The position numbers and the translations under genes were made by a program. From Lysobacteraceae bacterium 2PB (lineage in GTDB: Bacteria > Pseudomonadota > Gammaproteobacteria > Xanthomonadales > Xanthomonadaceae), in contig SCMT01000001.1 of NCBI GenBank assembly GCA_005502915.1, forward strand, positions 340,276-404,275: 64,000 bases of DNA, written 5' to 3'. The notes under the pieces were generated by a model that was given only the letters and a program-made list of their open reading frames with translations, did not search any database and was not told the origin of the DNA. The stretch's first letter is position 1. Each line of letters begins with the position of its first letter. Shown piece by piece: positions 19,158-27,983 of this stretch.

Positions 19158-20139
19158 CATCGCCCCCATCACCCTCATCGAGGCGATCACCCAGGCGCTG
19201 GCCTACGAAATGCGCAAGGACGAGCGCGTGCTCGTGCTCGGCGAGGACGTCGGCGTCAACGGCGGCGTGTTCCGCGCCACCGCCGGCCTGCAGTCGATCT
19301 TCGGTTCCGAACGCGTGCTCGACACGCCGCTGGACGAGACCACCATCGCCGGCCTCACCGTCGGTCTCGCCGCGCAGGGCATGCGCCCCGTCGCCGAAGC
19401 GCAGTTCGACGGCTTCGTCTATCCGATGGTCGACCACATCATCTGCCACGCCGCACGCTTCCGGTACCGCACGCGTGGTCGCCTGACCTGCCCGATGGTG
19501 CTGCGCGTGCCGTGGGGCGGCGGCATCCGCGCGCCGGAACACCACAGCGAAGCCAACGAAGCGATCTTCACCAACGTGCCGGGTCTGCGCGTGGTGATGC
19601 CGTCCTCGCCCGCGCGCGCCTACGGCCTGCTGCTGGCCGCGATCCGCGACGAGGATCCGGTCATCTACATGGAACCGAAGCGCATCTATCGCCAATACAA
19701 GGAACTCGTGCCCGACGACGGCGAAGCGCTGCCTCTGGACGTGTGCTACGTGCTGCGCGACGGCACCGACGTGACCCTGGTGACCTGGGGCGCGCAGGTG
19801 AAGGAATGCCTGGAAGCCGCCGACGCGCTGGCGAAGGACGGCATCAGCGCCGAAGTCATCGACGTCGCCACGCTCAAGCCGCTGGACTTCGACACCATCG
19901 CCGAATCGGTGTGCAAGACCGGCCGCTGCGTGATCGTGCACGAAGCGCCGAAGACCGCGGGTTTCGGCGCCGAGATCGCCGCGCGCCTGGCATCCGATTC
20001 GATGTACGACCTCCTCGCCCCGGTCGAACGCGTCACCGGCTACGACACCCATATCCCGCTGTTCCGCCTCGAAATGAAGTACCTGCCCAGCGTCGAGAAG
20101 ATCGTCGCCGCAGCGAAGCGGACGCTGGCGGCGGGCTGA
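19150..20139 (+). CDS. 2-oxoacid dehydrogenase E1 component, beta subunit
   Basis: A 329-aa transketolase-like subunit partnering the preceding alpha subunit. Features are LVLGEDVGVNGGVFRAT near the N-terminus (ThDP-activating Glu region), PLDETTIAGLTVGLAAQG, and PYGGGIRAPEHHSE-like WGGGIRAPEHHSEANE. The C-terminal domain contains VIDVATLKPLDFDTI and VHEAPKTAGFGAEIAA. It starts inside the alpha gene with an 8-bp overlap, showing translational coupling and equimolar synthesis. It is followed by a palindrome-containing gap of 173 bp before the SH3 gene. Confidence 0.94.
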   Translation: MADIAPITLIEAITQALAYEMRKDERVLVLGEDVGVNGGVFRATAGLQSIFGSERVLDTPLDETTIAGLTVGLAAQGMRPVAEAQFDGFVYPMVDHIICHAARFRYRTRGRLTCPMVLRVPWGGGIRAPEHHSEANEAIFTNVPGLRVVMPSSPARAYGLLLAAIRDEDPVIYMEPKRIYRQYKELVPDDGEALPLDVCYVLRDGTDVTLVTWGAQVKECLEAADALAKDGISAEVIDVATLKPLDFDTIAESVCKTGRCVIVHEAPKTAGFGAEIAARLASDSMYDLLAPVERVTGYDTHIPLFRLEMKYLPSVEKIVAAAKRTLAAG

Positions 20140-20163
20140 GCCTTGCTCGCACCCGGCGCAAAG

Positions 20164-20291
20164 GCAAATCCCCCATCGCCTGCGCTGCAGGCGATCGCCC
20201 CCTTTTCCAAAGGGGGCTTGCCAAGCCATCCGCCTTTCGCCCCCTTTGCAAAAGGGGGCCGGCATCGCGCAGCGATGATGGGGGGATTTGC
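20164..20291. repeat. Palindromic intergenic element inside the dehydrogenase operon
   Basis: The element is bounded by inverted ends GCAAATCCCCC (20164-20174) and the complementary GGGGGATTTGC (ending 20291). Inside are two smaller hairpin units of the type CCCCCTTTTCCAAAGGGGGC (20198-20217) and CCCCCTTTGCAAAAGGGGGC (20240-20259). It fills the gap between the E1beta and SH3 genes. Such MITE- or REP-like elements are non-coding. In a transcript it would fold into a large structure that could protect or separate the upstream and downstream mRNA halves. Confidence 0.75.
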
Positions 20292-20312
20292 TCTCCGCGA
20301 GAAGGCACCGCA

Positions 20313-20672
20313 ATGATGCGCGCCCGCGTCGTGACCGACTATCGCACCCAGTACGCGAACCCGATCGGGTTCGCGTCCGGCGAGATCGTGACGCTCGGCG
20401 AGCGCGACACCGAATGGCCCGCCTTCATCTGGACGATCACCGCCGACGGCAACGCCGGCTGGGCGCCGTTCGACTGGCTCAAGCCGCTCGGCGATGGCCG
20501 TGCCGAAGCGCTGCGCGACTATTCGGCACGGGAGCTGGATGCCGATCCGGGCGACGAGATCGCGCTGCTGCACGAACTCGGCGGCTGGTGGTGGGCGACG
20601 CATGACGATGGACATGCCGGATGGATTCCCGACACGCATTTCAGAACAATCGAAGAGAGAAACGCGCCATGA
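20313..20672 (+). CDS. SH3-like domain protein within the 2-oxoacid dehydrogenase operon
   Basis: A 119-aa cytoplasmic protein built of two SH3-like halves. The first holds VVTDYRTQYANPIGFASGE, EIVTLGERD and NAGWAPFDWLK; the second holds ALRDYSARELDADPGDEI, GWWWATHDDGHAGWIPDTHF. The ALxDYxA..ELDxxxGD..xLL pattern is that of true SH3 folds. Its stop codon overlaps the E2 start (ATGA), so it is coupled to E2. This gene is no canonical subunit of oxoacid dehydrogenase complexes; an assembly, tethering or regulatory role is possible. Two adjacent ATGs (20313, 20316) could start it. Confidence 0.85.
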   Translation: MMRARVVTDYRTQYANPIGFASGEIVTLGERDTEWPAFIWTITADGNAGWAPFDWLKPLGDGRAEALRDYSARELDADPGDEIALLHELGGWWWATHDDGHAGWIPDTHFRTIEERNAP

Positions 20673-22042
20673 GCCAGACCAAGACCTTCCTTCTCCCCGA
20701 CCTCGGCGAAGGCCTGCCGGACGCCACGATCGTCGAGTGGTTCGTGAAACCGGGCGACGTCATCAAGCTCGATGCGCCGCTGGTGTCGATGGAGACCGCC
20801 AAGGCCGTGGTCGAAGTGCCGTCGCCGGTCTCGGGCAAGGTGCTGAAGCTGGCCGGCGGCGCGGGCGACGTGATCGTCACCGGCACGGTGCTCGCCGAAT
20901 TCGAGATCGATCCGTCGATGCCGCAGCGCGCGGAAGGCCAGGACACCGGGCATCACCATGGCGGCGGGCATGCCGCGCCGGCATCGCCCCCACCCCAGCC
21001 CTCCCCCGCCAGCGGGGGAGGGAGCGAAAAGCCCGCCGAAGCCAAGCGCGACGATGCCGGCACCGTGGTCGGCGCGATGCAGTCCTCCGACGCCGTGCAC
21101 ACCGAAGCCGCGCTCGCGGTCGGCGGCGTGAAGGCGATGCCGGCGGTGCGCGCGATGGCGCGCAAGCTCGGCGTCGACATCGCCCGCGTCCGCGCCACTG
21201 GCGCCGACGGGGTGGTGACCATGGACGACGTGAAGCGCGCCGCTGCCGACGGTTCGGCCAAGCCCGGTGCCTCCGCACCGGCACCGCGCGCGGCTGCGGC
21301 GCCTGTCGCTGCGCCGGCGGCCGCACCGGTCGCCGCCGCGCAGCGCACCCAGCTCTCCGCCACCGGCAAGCCGATGCGCACCCAGCCGCCGTCGGTGTCG
21401 GTCACCGGCCAGCCGGAACAGCTCAAGGGCGTGCGCCGCAACATGGCGCGCGTGATGGCCGATGCGCACAGCAAGGTCGTGCCGACCACGCTCAGCGACG
21501 ACGCCGACATCCATGCCTGGGCGCAGGGCAACGACGTCACCGTGCGCCTGATCCGCGCGATCTGCGTCGCCGCGAAGACGGTGCCGGCGATGAACGCGTG
21601 GTTCGACGGCGAGAAGCTGGTGCGCACCCTGCACCCGCAGGTCGACATCGGCATCGCGGTCGACACCGAGGACGGCCTGTTCGTGCCCGCGCTGCGCAAC
21701 GCCGACGTGCTCGACGCGCGCGGCGTGCGCGAAGGCATCAACCGCCTGCGCGCGCAGGTCGAGGATCGCAGCATCCCGGCCAGCGAACTCACCGGCTACA
21801 CGATCTCCCTGTCGAACTTCGGCATGTTCGCCGGCCGCTACGCCACCCCGGTGGTCGTGCCGCCCTGCGTCGCCATCGTCGCCGCCGGTCGCGCCCGCCA
21901 CCAGATCACGCCGGTGATCGGCGGCTTCGAATCGCACAAGGTCATCCCGCTGTCGGTCACCTTCGACCATCGCGCCTGCACCGGCGGCGAAGCCGCGCGC
22001 TTCCTGCGCGCGATGCTGGATGATCTGGCGTTGGGGAATTGA
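20669..22042 (+). CDS. 2-oxoacid dehydrogenase E2 component (dihydrolipoyl acyltransferase)
   Basis: A 457-aa E2 core protein. Residues 1-80 form one lipoyl domain with the lipoylated Lys45 in METAKAVVEV. A linker of ~75 residues, partly encoded by a repeat (residues 105-120), leads to the peripheral subunit-binding domain (about 158-195, MPAVRAMARKLGVDIARV). A second Ala/Pro linker precedes the acyltransferase domain. The C-terminal active-site motif, normally DHRxxDG, reads DHRACTGGEAARFL: the His is kept but the Asp is replaced by Thr. It starts at the stop of the SH3 gene and its own TGA overlaps the next start. No dihydrolipoamide dehydrogenase gene is in the window. Confidence 0.93.
   Translation: MSQTKTFLLPDLGEGLPDATIVEWFVKPGDVIKLDAPLVSMETAKAVVEVPSPVSGKVLKLAGGAGDVIVTGTVLAEFEIDPSMPQRAEGQDTGHHHGGGHAAPASPPPQPSPASGGGSEKPAEAKRDDAGTVVGAMQSSDAVHTEAALAVGGVKAMPAVRAMARKLGVDIARVRATGADGVVTMDDVKRAAADGSAKPGASAPAPRAAAAPVAAPAAAPVAAAQRTQLSATGKPMRTQPPSVSVTGQPEQLKGVRRNMARVMADAHSKVVPTTLSDDADIHAWAQGNDVTVRLIRAICVAAKTVPAMNAWFDGEKLVRTLHPQVDIGIAVDTEDGLFVPALRNADVLDARGVREGINRLRAQVEDRSIPASELTGYTISLSNFGMFAGRYATPVVVPPCVAIVAAGRARHQITPVIGGFESHKVIPLSVTFDHRACTGGEAARFLRAMLDDLALGN
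20999..21022. repeat. REP-like hairpin embedded in the E2 coding sequence
   Basis: An 11-bp perfect stem (CCCTCCCCCGC / GCGGGGGAGGG) with a CA loop lies in the part coding for the first E2 linker, within a wider CCCCCACCCCAGCC...GAGGGAGCG context typical of intergenic repeats. It is read in frame as Pro/Ser/Gly-rich linker. Confidence 0.7.
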
Positions 22043-22533
22043 AGCGACCGTTCCATATCGAATTCGGTCGTGTCGACGGGCAGATGGTCGAAGTCCGTCT
22101 GTTCGTCGACAATCGTCAACTCAATACATTCGATACCATCGACTGGATTCCGCACCTGTCTTCACGTATTGCAGAAACCATCAGAAGACTGGAGCACACA
22201 CTCAACTTCTGTGAAGGCGGAAGCACGTTCCTTGAGGACAGCGTCGAGTCCGCTCTTGACCGACTCGTATCACCTTCCACCGAAGAAGATGAAGACCTTC
22301 AATCGAAGTTGCTCATCTTCTACTGGGGGCCAATCACGGATGATGTCATGTGCTTTCTCATCCCGATCTGGGGCACGCTGTATCTGGCATGCCGCAGGCT
22401 TGACGATGGAAAAATGATCGCCACTCGAGTCCTCCCCATCGAACTGATCGACGAATTGCGGGAAGCACAATCCAGGCTGGCGCTTGCCTGTGCTCAAGCT
22501 GAGCAGAACAAAGCGGGGCAGGCTGGGAGCTGA
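22039..22533 (+). CDS. Unrecognised 164-aa protein coupled to E2, AT-richer than its neighbours
   Basis: The most likely start is TTG at 22039, overlapping the E2 stop (TTGA); the first ATG, at 22084, would remove 15 residues. The protein is soluble, acidic, and has an aromatic-rich core (FYWGPITDDVMCFLIPIWG, LYLACRRLDDGKMIATRVLP). It has no signal peptide and no motif I know. Codon usage is noticeably less GC-biased than in the E2 gene, which suggests more recent acquisition; immunity or antitoxin-type orphans often look like this, but there is no toxin gene nearby. Treated as a real gene because the frame is open across its whole length and the reading frame is coupled. Confidence 0.6.
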   Translation: MKRPFHIEFGRVDGQMVEVRLFVDNRQLNTFDTIDWIPHLSSRIAETIRRLEHTLNFCEGGSTFLEDSVESALDRLVSPSTEEDEDLQSKLLIFYWGPITDDVMCFLIPIWGTLYLACRRLDDGKMIATRVLPIELIDELREAQSRLALACAQAEQNKAGQAGS

Positions 22534-22628
22534 CTCCGCCAAACAGCCTTCCTGAAGGCGCGAGTCCCGAGACATGACCGCGGATCTTCGATCCGCTCTA
22601 CAAGGGCGAAGCCACCGGCACGCCTTGA

Positions 22629-22949
22629 TCAATACCTCGGCACCGCCGGATCGACTTCCAGGCTCCAGGCATCGATCCCGCCGACGACGTTGTAGACGTC
22701 GCTGAAGCCCTGCTGGGCGAAGTACATCGCGGCCTGGGCGCTGCGTCCGCCGTGGTGGCAGAGGAAGGCGAGCGGTGCGTCCTTGGGCTGGGCGAGCAGG
22801 CGTTCGAGGCCGCCGTCCTCCAGGCCTTGGAACGGGGCGGTCACCGCGGCGATGTCGCGTTCGGCGGGCGGGCGCACATCGACGAGGGTCACGCTGCCGT
22901 CGCGGGCACGGGCGTCGGCATCGGCGACGGACAGGTTGCGGAAGGCCAT
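22629..22949 (-). CDS. Single-domain rhodanese-like sulfurtransferase
   Basis: A 106-aa rhodanese domain. The catalytic loop CHHGGRSAQAA carries the active Cys at about residue 63, preceded by the VDVRPPAERDIA motif and followed by GFSDVYNVVGGIDAW, all hallmarks of the GlpE-type family. Such enzymes carry persulfide sulfur between donors and acceptors. The ATG at 22949 is preferred over an upstream ATG at 22967 because the domain begins directly after it. It is divergent from the deacetylase gene 58 bp away. Confidence 0.9.
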   Translation of the reverse strand: MAFRNLSVADADARARDGSVTLVDVRPPAERDIAAVTAPFQGLEDGGLERLLAQPKDAPLAFLCHHGGRSAQAAMYFAQQGFSDVYNVVGGIDAWSLEVDPAVPRY

Positions 22950-23007
22950 GGTCGACTCCGGTGGCAAGGGAAAAGGGGCGTGAGGCGAGGCGTGGCATCA
23001 TGCCGCG

Positions 23008-23820
23008 ATGACCGACCGCTCCGCCAGTCCGCCCGCCGCGCTCGACGACGCCATGCTCGACGGGATCCACCGCGTGCCGCGCCGGCCGCATGCCTGGCTG
23101 ATGCTGCTGGTGCTGTCGCAGGTCATCGTGGCGCTGGTGTGGTGGCGCTGGGGCTGGAGCATCGGCCTGCCGGCGATGGTGGCGAGCCATGCGCCGTTCT
23201 GGTGGGGCACGCTCTGGCCGCATTCGCGCGTCTTCGGGCCGGTACTCAACCGCCTGCCGATCGACGACAGGCGCGTCTGGCTGACCATCGACGACGGCCC
23301 ATCCGACGAGACCCGGCCGATCCTCGACGCGCTGGACGCGCATGCCGCGAAGGCGACCTTCTTCCTCGTCGGCGAACGCGCAGCGCAGCGTCCTGAACTG
23401 GTGCGCGAGATCCTGCGGCGCGGCCACCAGATCGGCAACCACAGCCATTCGCATCCCGCACGCTGGTTCTGGGCGCTGGGGCCGTCGCGCATGCGTCGCG
23501 AGATCGCCCTGACGCAGCGCATCCTGACCGACATCGCGGGCGGGCCGCCGCGCTGGTTCCGCGCCGTGGTCGGGATGAGCAATCCCTTCGTGCAGGCACC
23601 GCTGAAGGCACATGGCCTGGCGCGCGCGGCATGGAGCGCGCGCGGCTTCGATGGCGTCGCCGCCGATCCCGATGCCGTGGTATCTCGCATCGAACGCAGT
23701 CTTTCGCCCGGCGCGATCGTGCTGCTGCACGAAGGTGCCGCGCATGGCGGCAACGTCGAGACGATCCGCCGACTGCTGCAACGGCTGGATGCCCTGGGTT
23801 ACCGTACGCTCCTGCCCTGA
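23008..23820 (+). CDS. Membrane-anchored polysaccharide deacetylase (NodB homology domain)
   Basis: A 270-aa protein with one or two hydrophobic segments near residues 28-65 (LMLLVLSQVIVALVWW and the segment around GLPAMVASHAPFWWGTLW), then a NodB domain. Motif 1 is LTIDDGPSDET, with both Asp residues; motif 2 is NHSHSHP, giving the metal His pair; motif 3 is around RWFRAVVGMSNP and motif 5 is IVLLHEG. This family removes N- or O-acetyl groups from polysaccharides such as peptidoglycan or exopolysaccharide. The substrate is not evident from context. Confidence 0.9.
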   Translation: MTDRSASPPAALDDAMLDGIHRVPRRPHAWLMLLVLSQVIVALVWWRWGWSIGLPAMVASHAPFWWGTLWPHSRVFGPVLNRLPIDDRRVWLTIDDGPSDETRPILDALDAHAAKATFFLVGERAAQRPELVREILRRGHQIGNHSHSHPARWFWALGPSRMRREIALTQRILTDIAGGPPRWFRAVVGMSNPFVQAPLKAHGLARAAWSARGFDGVAADPDAVVSRIERSLSPGAIVLLHEGAAHGGNVETIRRLLQRLDALGYRTLLP

Positions 23821-23872
23821 AGCGACAGACGACGCACGCTCCCCACACAGACACGGATCGGAGAACCCTCCC

Positions 23873-24070
23873 ATGGACTGGGAATACAGGACACTCACGC
23901 TCGACGACGGCGGTTTTTCCGGAGACCTCGGCACCGAGGTCTCCAGCAGCATCCATCGCGAATCCCTCGAAGGCTGGGAATTCGTCGGCGCTTTTCCGCT
24001 GCGCATCAACGCCAGCAGCGGCCACGTGGTGCGCCTGGCCGTGGTCTATCGGCGCAGGCGCCCCGGCTGA
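23873..24070 (+). CDS. DUF4177-like 65-aa protein
   Basis: A tiny soluble protein starting MDWEYRTLTL and holding the pattern LEGWEFVGAFPL, then a final strand VVRLAVVYRRRR. This matches the short beta-alpha-beta fold of DUF4177 (W-E-Y-x-x, then L-N-x-x-G-x-E-G-W-E). A GGAG site lies 10 bases upstream of the ATG. It follows the deacetylase gene by 52 bp and may be cotranscribed with it. Function of the family is unknown. Confidence 0.75.
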   Translation: MDWEYRTLTLDDGGFSGDLGTEVSSSIHRESLEGWEFVGAFPLRINASSGHVVRLAVVYRRRRPG

Positions 24071-24077
24071 TGCGGCA

Positions 24078-24106
24078 CCGTCGCCTCCCGGGCGGGAAGG
24101 CGACGG
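24078..24106. terminator. Hairpin between convergent DUF4177-like and maeB genes
   Basis: CCGTCGCCT and AGGCGACGG pair across an 11-base partly self-complementary loop in the 48-bp gap between the two convergent genes. No T-tract follows on either strand, so the terminator role is positional inference. Confidence 0.4.
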
Positions 24107-24118
24107 GCCATGGCGGCA

Positions 24119-26398
24119 TCACCGCGTCTTGCGGATCTGCGCTTCCACGGCGGCGATCGCGGTCATGTTGACCACACGACGCGGGCTGGAGGCCGGCGTG
24201 AGCACGTGCGCCGGGCGGTTGAGGCCCATCAGGATCGGACCGATCGCCACGCCGTCGGTCATCACGCGCACCATGTTGTAGGTGATGTTGGCGGCATCGA
24301 GGTTCGGCATCACGAACAGGTTGGCGCGACCGCTGAGCGTGGTGTTCGGGAACATGCGCTTGCGCAGGCCATCATCCCAGGCGGTGTCGGCCATCATCTC
24401 GCCATCGATCTCCAGCTTCGGCGCGCGCGCACGGATGATCTCGTAGGCGCGACGCATCTTCGCCGCGCTCGGGTTGTCGTGGCTGCCGAAGTTCGAATGC
24501 GACAGCAGCGCGACCTTGGGCTCGATGCCGAACAGCTTGAGCCGGAAGCTGGCCATCAGCGTGGCTTCGGCGATCTGCTCGGCGGACGGATCCACCTGCA
24601 CGTGGGTGTCGAGGAAGAACCACACGCCCTGGCTGTTGATCACGCCGGTCATCGCGGCGGTGCCGGTGACGCCCTTGTCGAAGTTGAAGACGCTGCGCAG
24701 GTAGCCGAGCTTCTTGTGGAAGCGACCGACCAGGCCGCAGATCATCGCATCCGCTTCGCCGCGCTCGACCATGATCGCGGCGATCAGCGAGGAACGCGAA
24801 CGCAGCAGGTTCTTCGCCGCAGCGGGGGTCACGCCGCGACGCTCGGTCAGCGCGTGGTAGTGCTGCCAGTAATCGTTGAAGCGCGGATCGTCGTGGATGT
24901 TGGTCAGTTCGAAATCGACGCCGGCCTTCATGCGCAGGCCGAGGCGCTGGATACGCGTCTCGATCACGTCCGGGCGGCCGATCAGGATCGGCCGCGCCAG
25001 GCCTTCGTCGATGACGGTCTGCACCGCCTGCAGCACGGTTTCTTCCTCGCCCTCGGCGTAGACCACGCGCTTCTGCTCGCTGCGCGCGCGGTCGTAGATC
25101 GGCTTCATCAGCAGGCCGGTGCGGTAGATGAACTGGCCGAGCTTCTCGCGGTAGGCGTCCATCGACGCCAGCGGGCGCTGGGCGATGCCCGAGTCCATCG
25201 CCGCCTGCGCGACCGCAGGCGCGAGCACGGTGAGCAGGCGCGGATCGAACGGGCGCGGGATGATGTAGTTCGCACCGAACTTCGGCACTTCGCCGCCGTA
25301 GGCGCTGCCCAGGTCGGAGGCTTCCATGCGCGCGAGCTTGGCGATCGCGCGCACGCAGGCGAGCTTCATCGCCTCGTTGATCTCGGTGGCGCCGACGTCG
25401 AGCGCACCGCGGAAAATGTAGGGGAAGCACAGCGCGTTGTTGACCTGGTTCGGATAGTCCGAACGACCCGTGGCGATGATGCAGTCCGGGCGCACCTTCT
25501 TCGCGTCTTCCGGCAGGATTTCCGGATTCGGATTGGCCAGCGCGAGGATGATCGGACGCTCGGCCATGGTCGCGACCATCTCCGGCTTGAGCACGCCGCC
25601 GGCGGACAGGCCGAGGAACACGTCGGCGCCGGCGACGATGTCGGCCAGCGTGCGCTTGTCGGTGTCGCGCGCGTAGCGCGCCTTGTCCGGATCCATGTTC
25701 GGACGGCCGGTGTACAGCACGCCGTCGCGGTCCACCGCGAGGATGTGCTCCGGCTTCATGCCCAGCGCGACCAGCATGTCGAGGCAGGCGATGCCGGCGG
25801 CACCGGCGCCGGAAGTGGCGAGCTTCACGTCCTCGATCTTCTTGCCGACGATCTCCAGCGCGTTGAGCACCGCCGAACCGACGATGATCGCGGTGCCGTG
25901 CTGGTCGTCGTGGAAGACCGGAATCTTCATCCGCTCGCGCAGCTTGCGCTCGACGATGAAGCACTCCGGCGCCTTGATGTCTTCGAGGTTGATGCCGCCG
26001 AAGGTCGGCTCCATCGAGGCGATGATGTCGACCAGCTTGTCCGGGTCGCGCTCGTCCAGCTCGATGTCGAACACGTCGATGCCGGCGAACTTCTGGAACA
26101 GCACGCCCTTGCCCTCCATCACCGGCTTGCCGGCCAGCGGGCCGATGTCGCCCAGGCCGAGCACGGCGGTGCCATTGGTGATCACGGCGACCAGGTTGCC
26201 GCGCGCGGTCATCTGGCTGGCGGCGTTGGGGTCTTCGACGATCGCCTCGCAGGCGTAGGCCACGCCGGGCGAGTACGCGAGGGCGAGATCGCGCTGGGTG
26301 ACGAGAGGCTTGGTCGGGGCGACCTTGATCTTGCCGGGGGGATCCTGACGGTGATAGTCGAGGGCGGACTGCTTCAGATCGTTGGCGTTGTCGGACAT
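24119..26398 (-). CDS. maeB: NADP-dependent malic enzyme (MaeB, with phosphotransacetylase-like domain)
   Basis: A 759-aa bifunctional-looking protein that decarboxylates malate to pyruvate and NADPH. The first ~430 residues form the malic enzyme: [14 protein letters not shown], the catalytic Lys region around [27 protein letters not shown], and the Rossmann part [14 protein letters not shown]. The C-terminal ~330 residues are a phosphate acetyl/butyryltransferase-like domain, which in MaeB is regulatory (acetyl-CoA sensing) rather than catalytic. The length equals that of E. coli MaeB. The ATG at 26398 was chosen because the family N-terminus ([17 protein letters not shown]) begins just after it; an open frame extends further upstream without homology. 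Confidence 0.95.
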   Translation of the reverse strand: MSDNANDLKQSALDYHRQDPPGKIKVAPTKPLVTQRDLALAYSPGVAYACEAIVEDPNAASQMTARGNLVAVITNGTAVLGLGDIGPLAGKPVMEGKGVLFQKFAGIDVFDIELDERDPDKLVDIIASMEPTFGGINLEDIKAPECFIVERKLRERMKIPVFHDDQHGTAIIVGSAVLNALEIVGKKIEDVKLATSGAGAAGIACLDMLVALGMKPEHILAVDRDGVLYTGRPNMDPDKARYARDTDKRTLADIVAGADVFLGLSAGGVLKPEMVATMAERPIILALANPNPEILPEDAKKVRPDCIIATGRSDYPNQVNNALCFPYIFRGALDVGATEINEAMKLACVRAIAKLARMEASDLGSAYGGEVPKFGANYIIPRPFDPRLLTVLAPAVAQAAMDSGIAQRPLASMDAYREKLGQFIYRTGLLMKPIYDRARSEQKRVVYAEGEEETVLQAVQTVIDEGLARPILIGRPDVIETRIQRLGLRMKAGVDFELTNIHDDPRFNDYWQHYHALTERRGVTPAAAKNLLRSRSSLIAAIMVERGEADAMICGLVGRFHKKLGYLRSVFNFDKGVTGTAAMTGVINSQGVWFFLDTHVQVDPSAEQIAEATLMASFRLKLFGIEPKVALLSHSNFGSHDNPSAAKMRRAYEIIRARAPKLEIDGEMMADTAWDDGLRKRMFPNTTLSGRANLFVMPNLDAANITYNMVRVMTDGVAIGPILMGLNRPAHVLTPASSPRRVVNMTAIAAVEAQIRKTR

Positions 26399-26553
26399 TC
26401 GAGGTCTGGGGGGCCGTGCGCCGGCCGTGCACGTTGGGCCCCCGATTCTAGCCCCAAAGCCAGACCGGAACCGTGCGGTGACGGATGGTGCCGACCGCGC
26501 GATTGGCGTCGCCGGCACCGCTTCCCCCAGAATCGTCGCTTCGCCCGCCTGCC

Positions 26554-27915
26554 ATGCCCATGACGACGCCCATCGCACCGGTCAGCGCCTCCGTCTCCGC
26601 TCGCTTCGCATGGCTGGTGCTGGTCGCCGCCGTGCTCGCGCAATCCCCGCTGATCTTCAATCCGGGCTATTTCAGCCACGACGAACTGCAGTGGGCGGCC
26701 ACCGCCAACGCCACCCCGGGACTGCCGCCGCCGTGGTTCTCCTGGGCGGCCATCGATGCCTACCAGTACCGTCCACTGACGTTCAATCTCTGGCTGTGGC
26801 TCTCGCGCCACCTGTTCGAGGTTCCGTACGCGTTCCATGCGGTCTGCGTGGCCTGGGGCAGCGTCAACGCGGCGCTGCTGTGCGTGCTGGGACAGCGCCT
26901 CGGCGTGCCGGCGCGACAGGCGGCCGCAGCCTCGCTGGTCTTCGCGCTCGGTCCCTATGCCGCCCTGACCCATGGCTGGGTGGGCACGCTGGGCGATCTC
27001 ATCTGGCTGAGCGCAGCGCTGGGCGCGGGCCTGCTGGGCACCAGTCGACTGCCGCTGGCCCTCGTCGCGGCCGGCGCCGCGATCGCGACCGCAGCAGGAC
27101 TTGCCGGCAAGGAAGCGGCCTTGGCCATCCCCGGCATGCTGGCGGTGGCGTGGTGGTTCGATCGACGCCCAGGATGGGCGATGGCGATGCTGGGCGCCGC
27201 CGCGACCGCAGCGCTGTACCTGGTGCTGCGCTTCGACGCGCTGATGCAACCCGCGCCGCAGGGTGCGCAATACGCGCTCAGCATCGCCCACGCGCCGCTG
27301 CGCTGGCTGGAATACCCGCTGTTCGCGCCGCTGCTCCACGTGCCGGAAAGCTTCGCGACCTTCACCCAGAGCGGGCGCGGGCCGCTGGCGATCTCCGCAT
27401 TGCTGTGGCTGGCCGCCCTGGCCGCATTGTTCCGGGCCGAGCGCAGGCTGTTCGCGCTCGCGCTGCTCGGCGGCACCGCCAGCCTGCTGCCGGTGCTGCC
27501 GCTCGGCGCCAGCTTCAATCACTACGGCTATGCCTGGTCGGCATGGATGGCGCTGTGCTTCGGCGCCGCCTGGCCGAGGCTGTCCGCGCGCTGGCGGCTG
27601 GCGATCGCGCTGCTGGCCGTGCTCACGGTGGCGCACGGCGCGATGGTGATGCGCCTGGCGCATCGCGTCGGCACGATCCAGGCGACGTTCTCGCCGGCAC
27701 TGGCGGAAGCGCTGTCGACCCGCCCGGCGGATGCACCACCGCTGCGCCTGCGTCCCGCGGAGCCGGACACGCGCTGGATCTTCCAGCGTCTGACCCACGA
27801 GATCCCGCATTACCGTGGCGTGGCGATCGGCGACCGCGTGCAGCTGGTCGGCGATGACGCGCCTGCGGACCGCGTGATCCAGCCGGATGGCCGTCTGGGG
27901 CCGGCGCCCCTGTAG
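26554..27915 (+). CDS. Polytopic membrane protein, GT-C glycosyltransferase-like, unknown substrate
   Basis: A 453-aa protein with about ten transmembrane segments. Soon after the first one lies a luminal-type loop with FNPGYFSHDELQWA; the acidic pair after the first helix is the arrangement seen in GT-C dolichol/undecaprenyl-phosphate-sugar transferases. The C-terminus is a soluble tail (IFQRLTHEIPHYRGV, VQLVGDDAPADRVIQPDG). The stop codon TAG at 27913 lies within a palindromic repeat (27911-27977), so the repeat supplies the end of the protein. The last ~46 codons are present a second time directly downstream. Starts at 26554 and 26560 are both possible. It is divergent from maeB. Confidence 0.8.
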   Translation: MPMTTPIAPVSASVSARFAWLVLVAAVLAQSPLIFNPGYFSHDELQWAATANATPGLPPPWFSWAAIDAYQYRPLTFNLWLWLSRHLFEVPYAFHAVCVAWGSVNAALLCVLGQRLGVPARQAAAASLVFALGPYAALTHGWVGTLGDLIWLSAALGAGLLGTSRLPLALVAAGAAIATAAGLAGKEAALAIPGMLAVAWWFDRRPGWAMAMLGAAATAALYLVLRFDALMQPAPQGAQYALSIAHAPLRWLEYPLFAPLLHVPESFATFTQSGRGPLAISALLWLAALAALFRAERRLFALALLGGTASLLPVLPLGASFNHYGYAWSAWMALCFGAAWPRLSARWRLAIALLAVLTVAHGAMVMRLAHRVGTIQATFSPALAEALSTRPADAPPLRLRPAEPDTRWIFQRLTHEIPHYRGVAIGDRVQLVGDDAPADRVIQPDGRLGPAPL

Positions 27916-27977
27916 AGCGGAGCTTGCTCCGCTCGCTTTTCCCGGGAAAGCATCAGCGGAGCAAGCTCCGCTCTACA
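27911..27977. repeat. Palindromic repeat, copy A (23-bp perfect arms)
   Basis: Arms of 23 bp beginning TGTAGAGCGGAGCTTGC are separated by 21 bp (27934-27954). The same unit recurs at 28119-28185 and, with a longer spacer, at 33581-33691. Copy A contains the stop codon of the upstream membrane protein gene. Confidence 0.9.
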
Positions 27978-27983
27978 ACAGCA

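Noticed and set aside
20164..20291. Terminator or riboswitch between E1beta and the SH3 gene
   Set aside because: The hairpins have no T-tract and the inner units look like copies of a repeat, so an interspersed element is a better explanation than a regulatory RNA.
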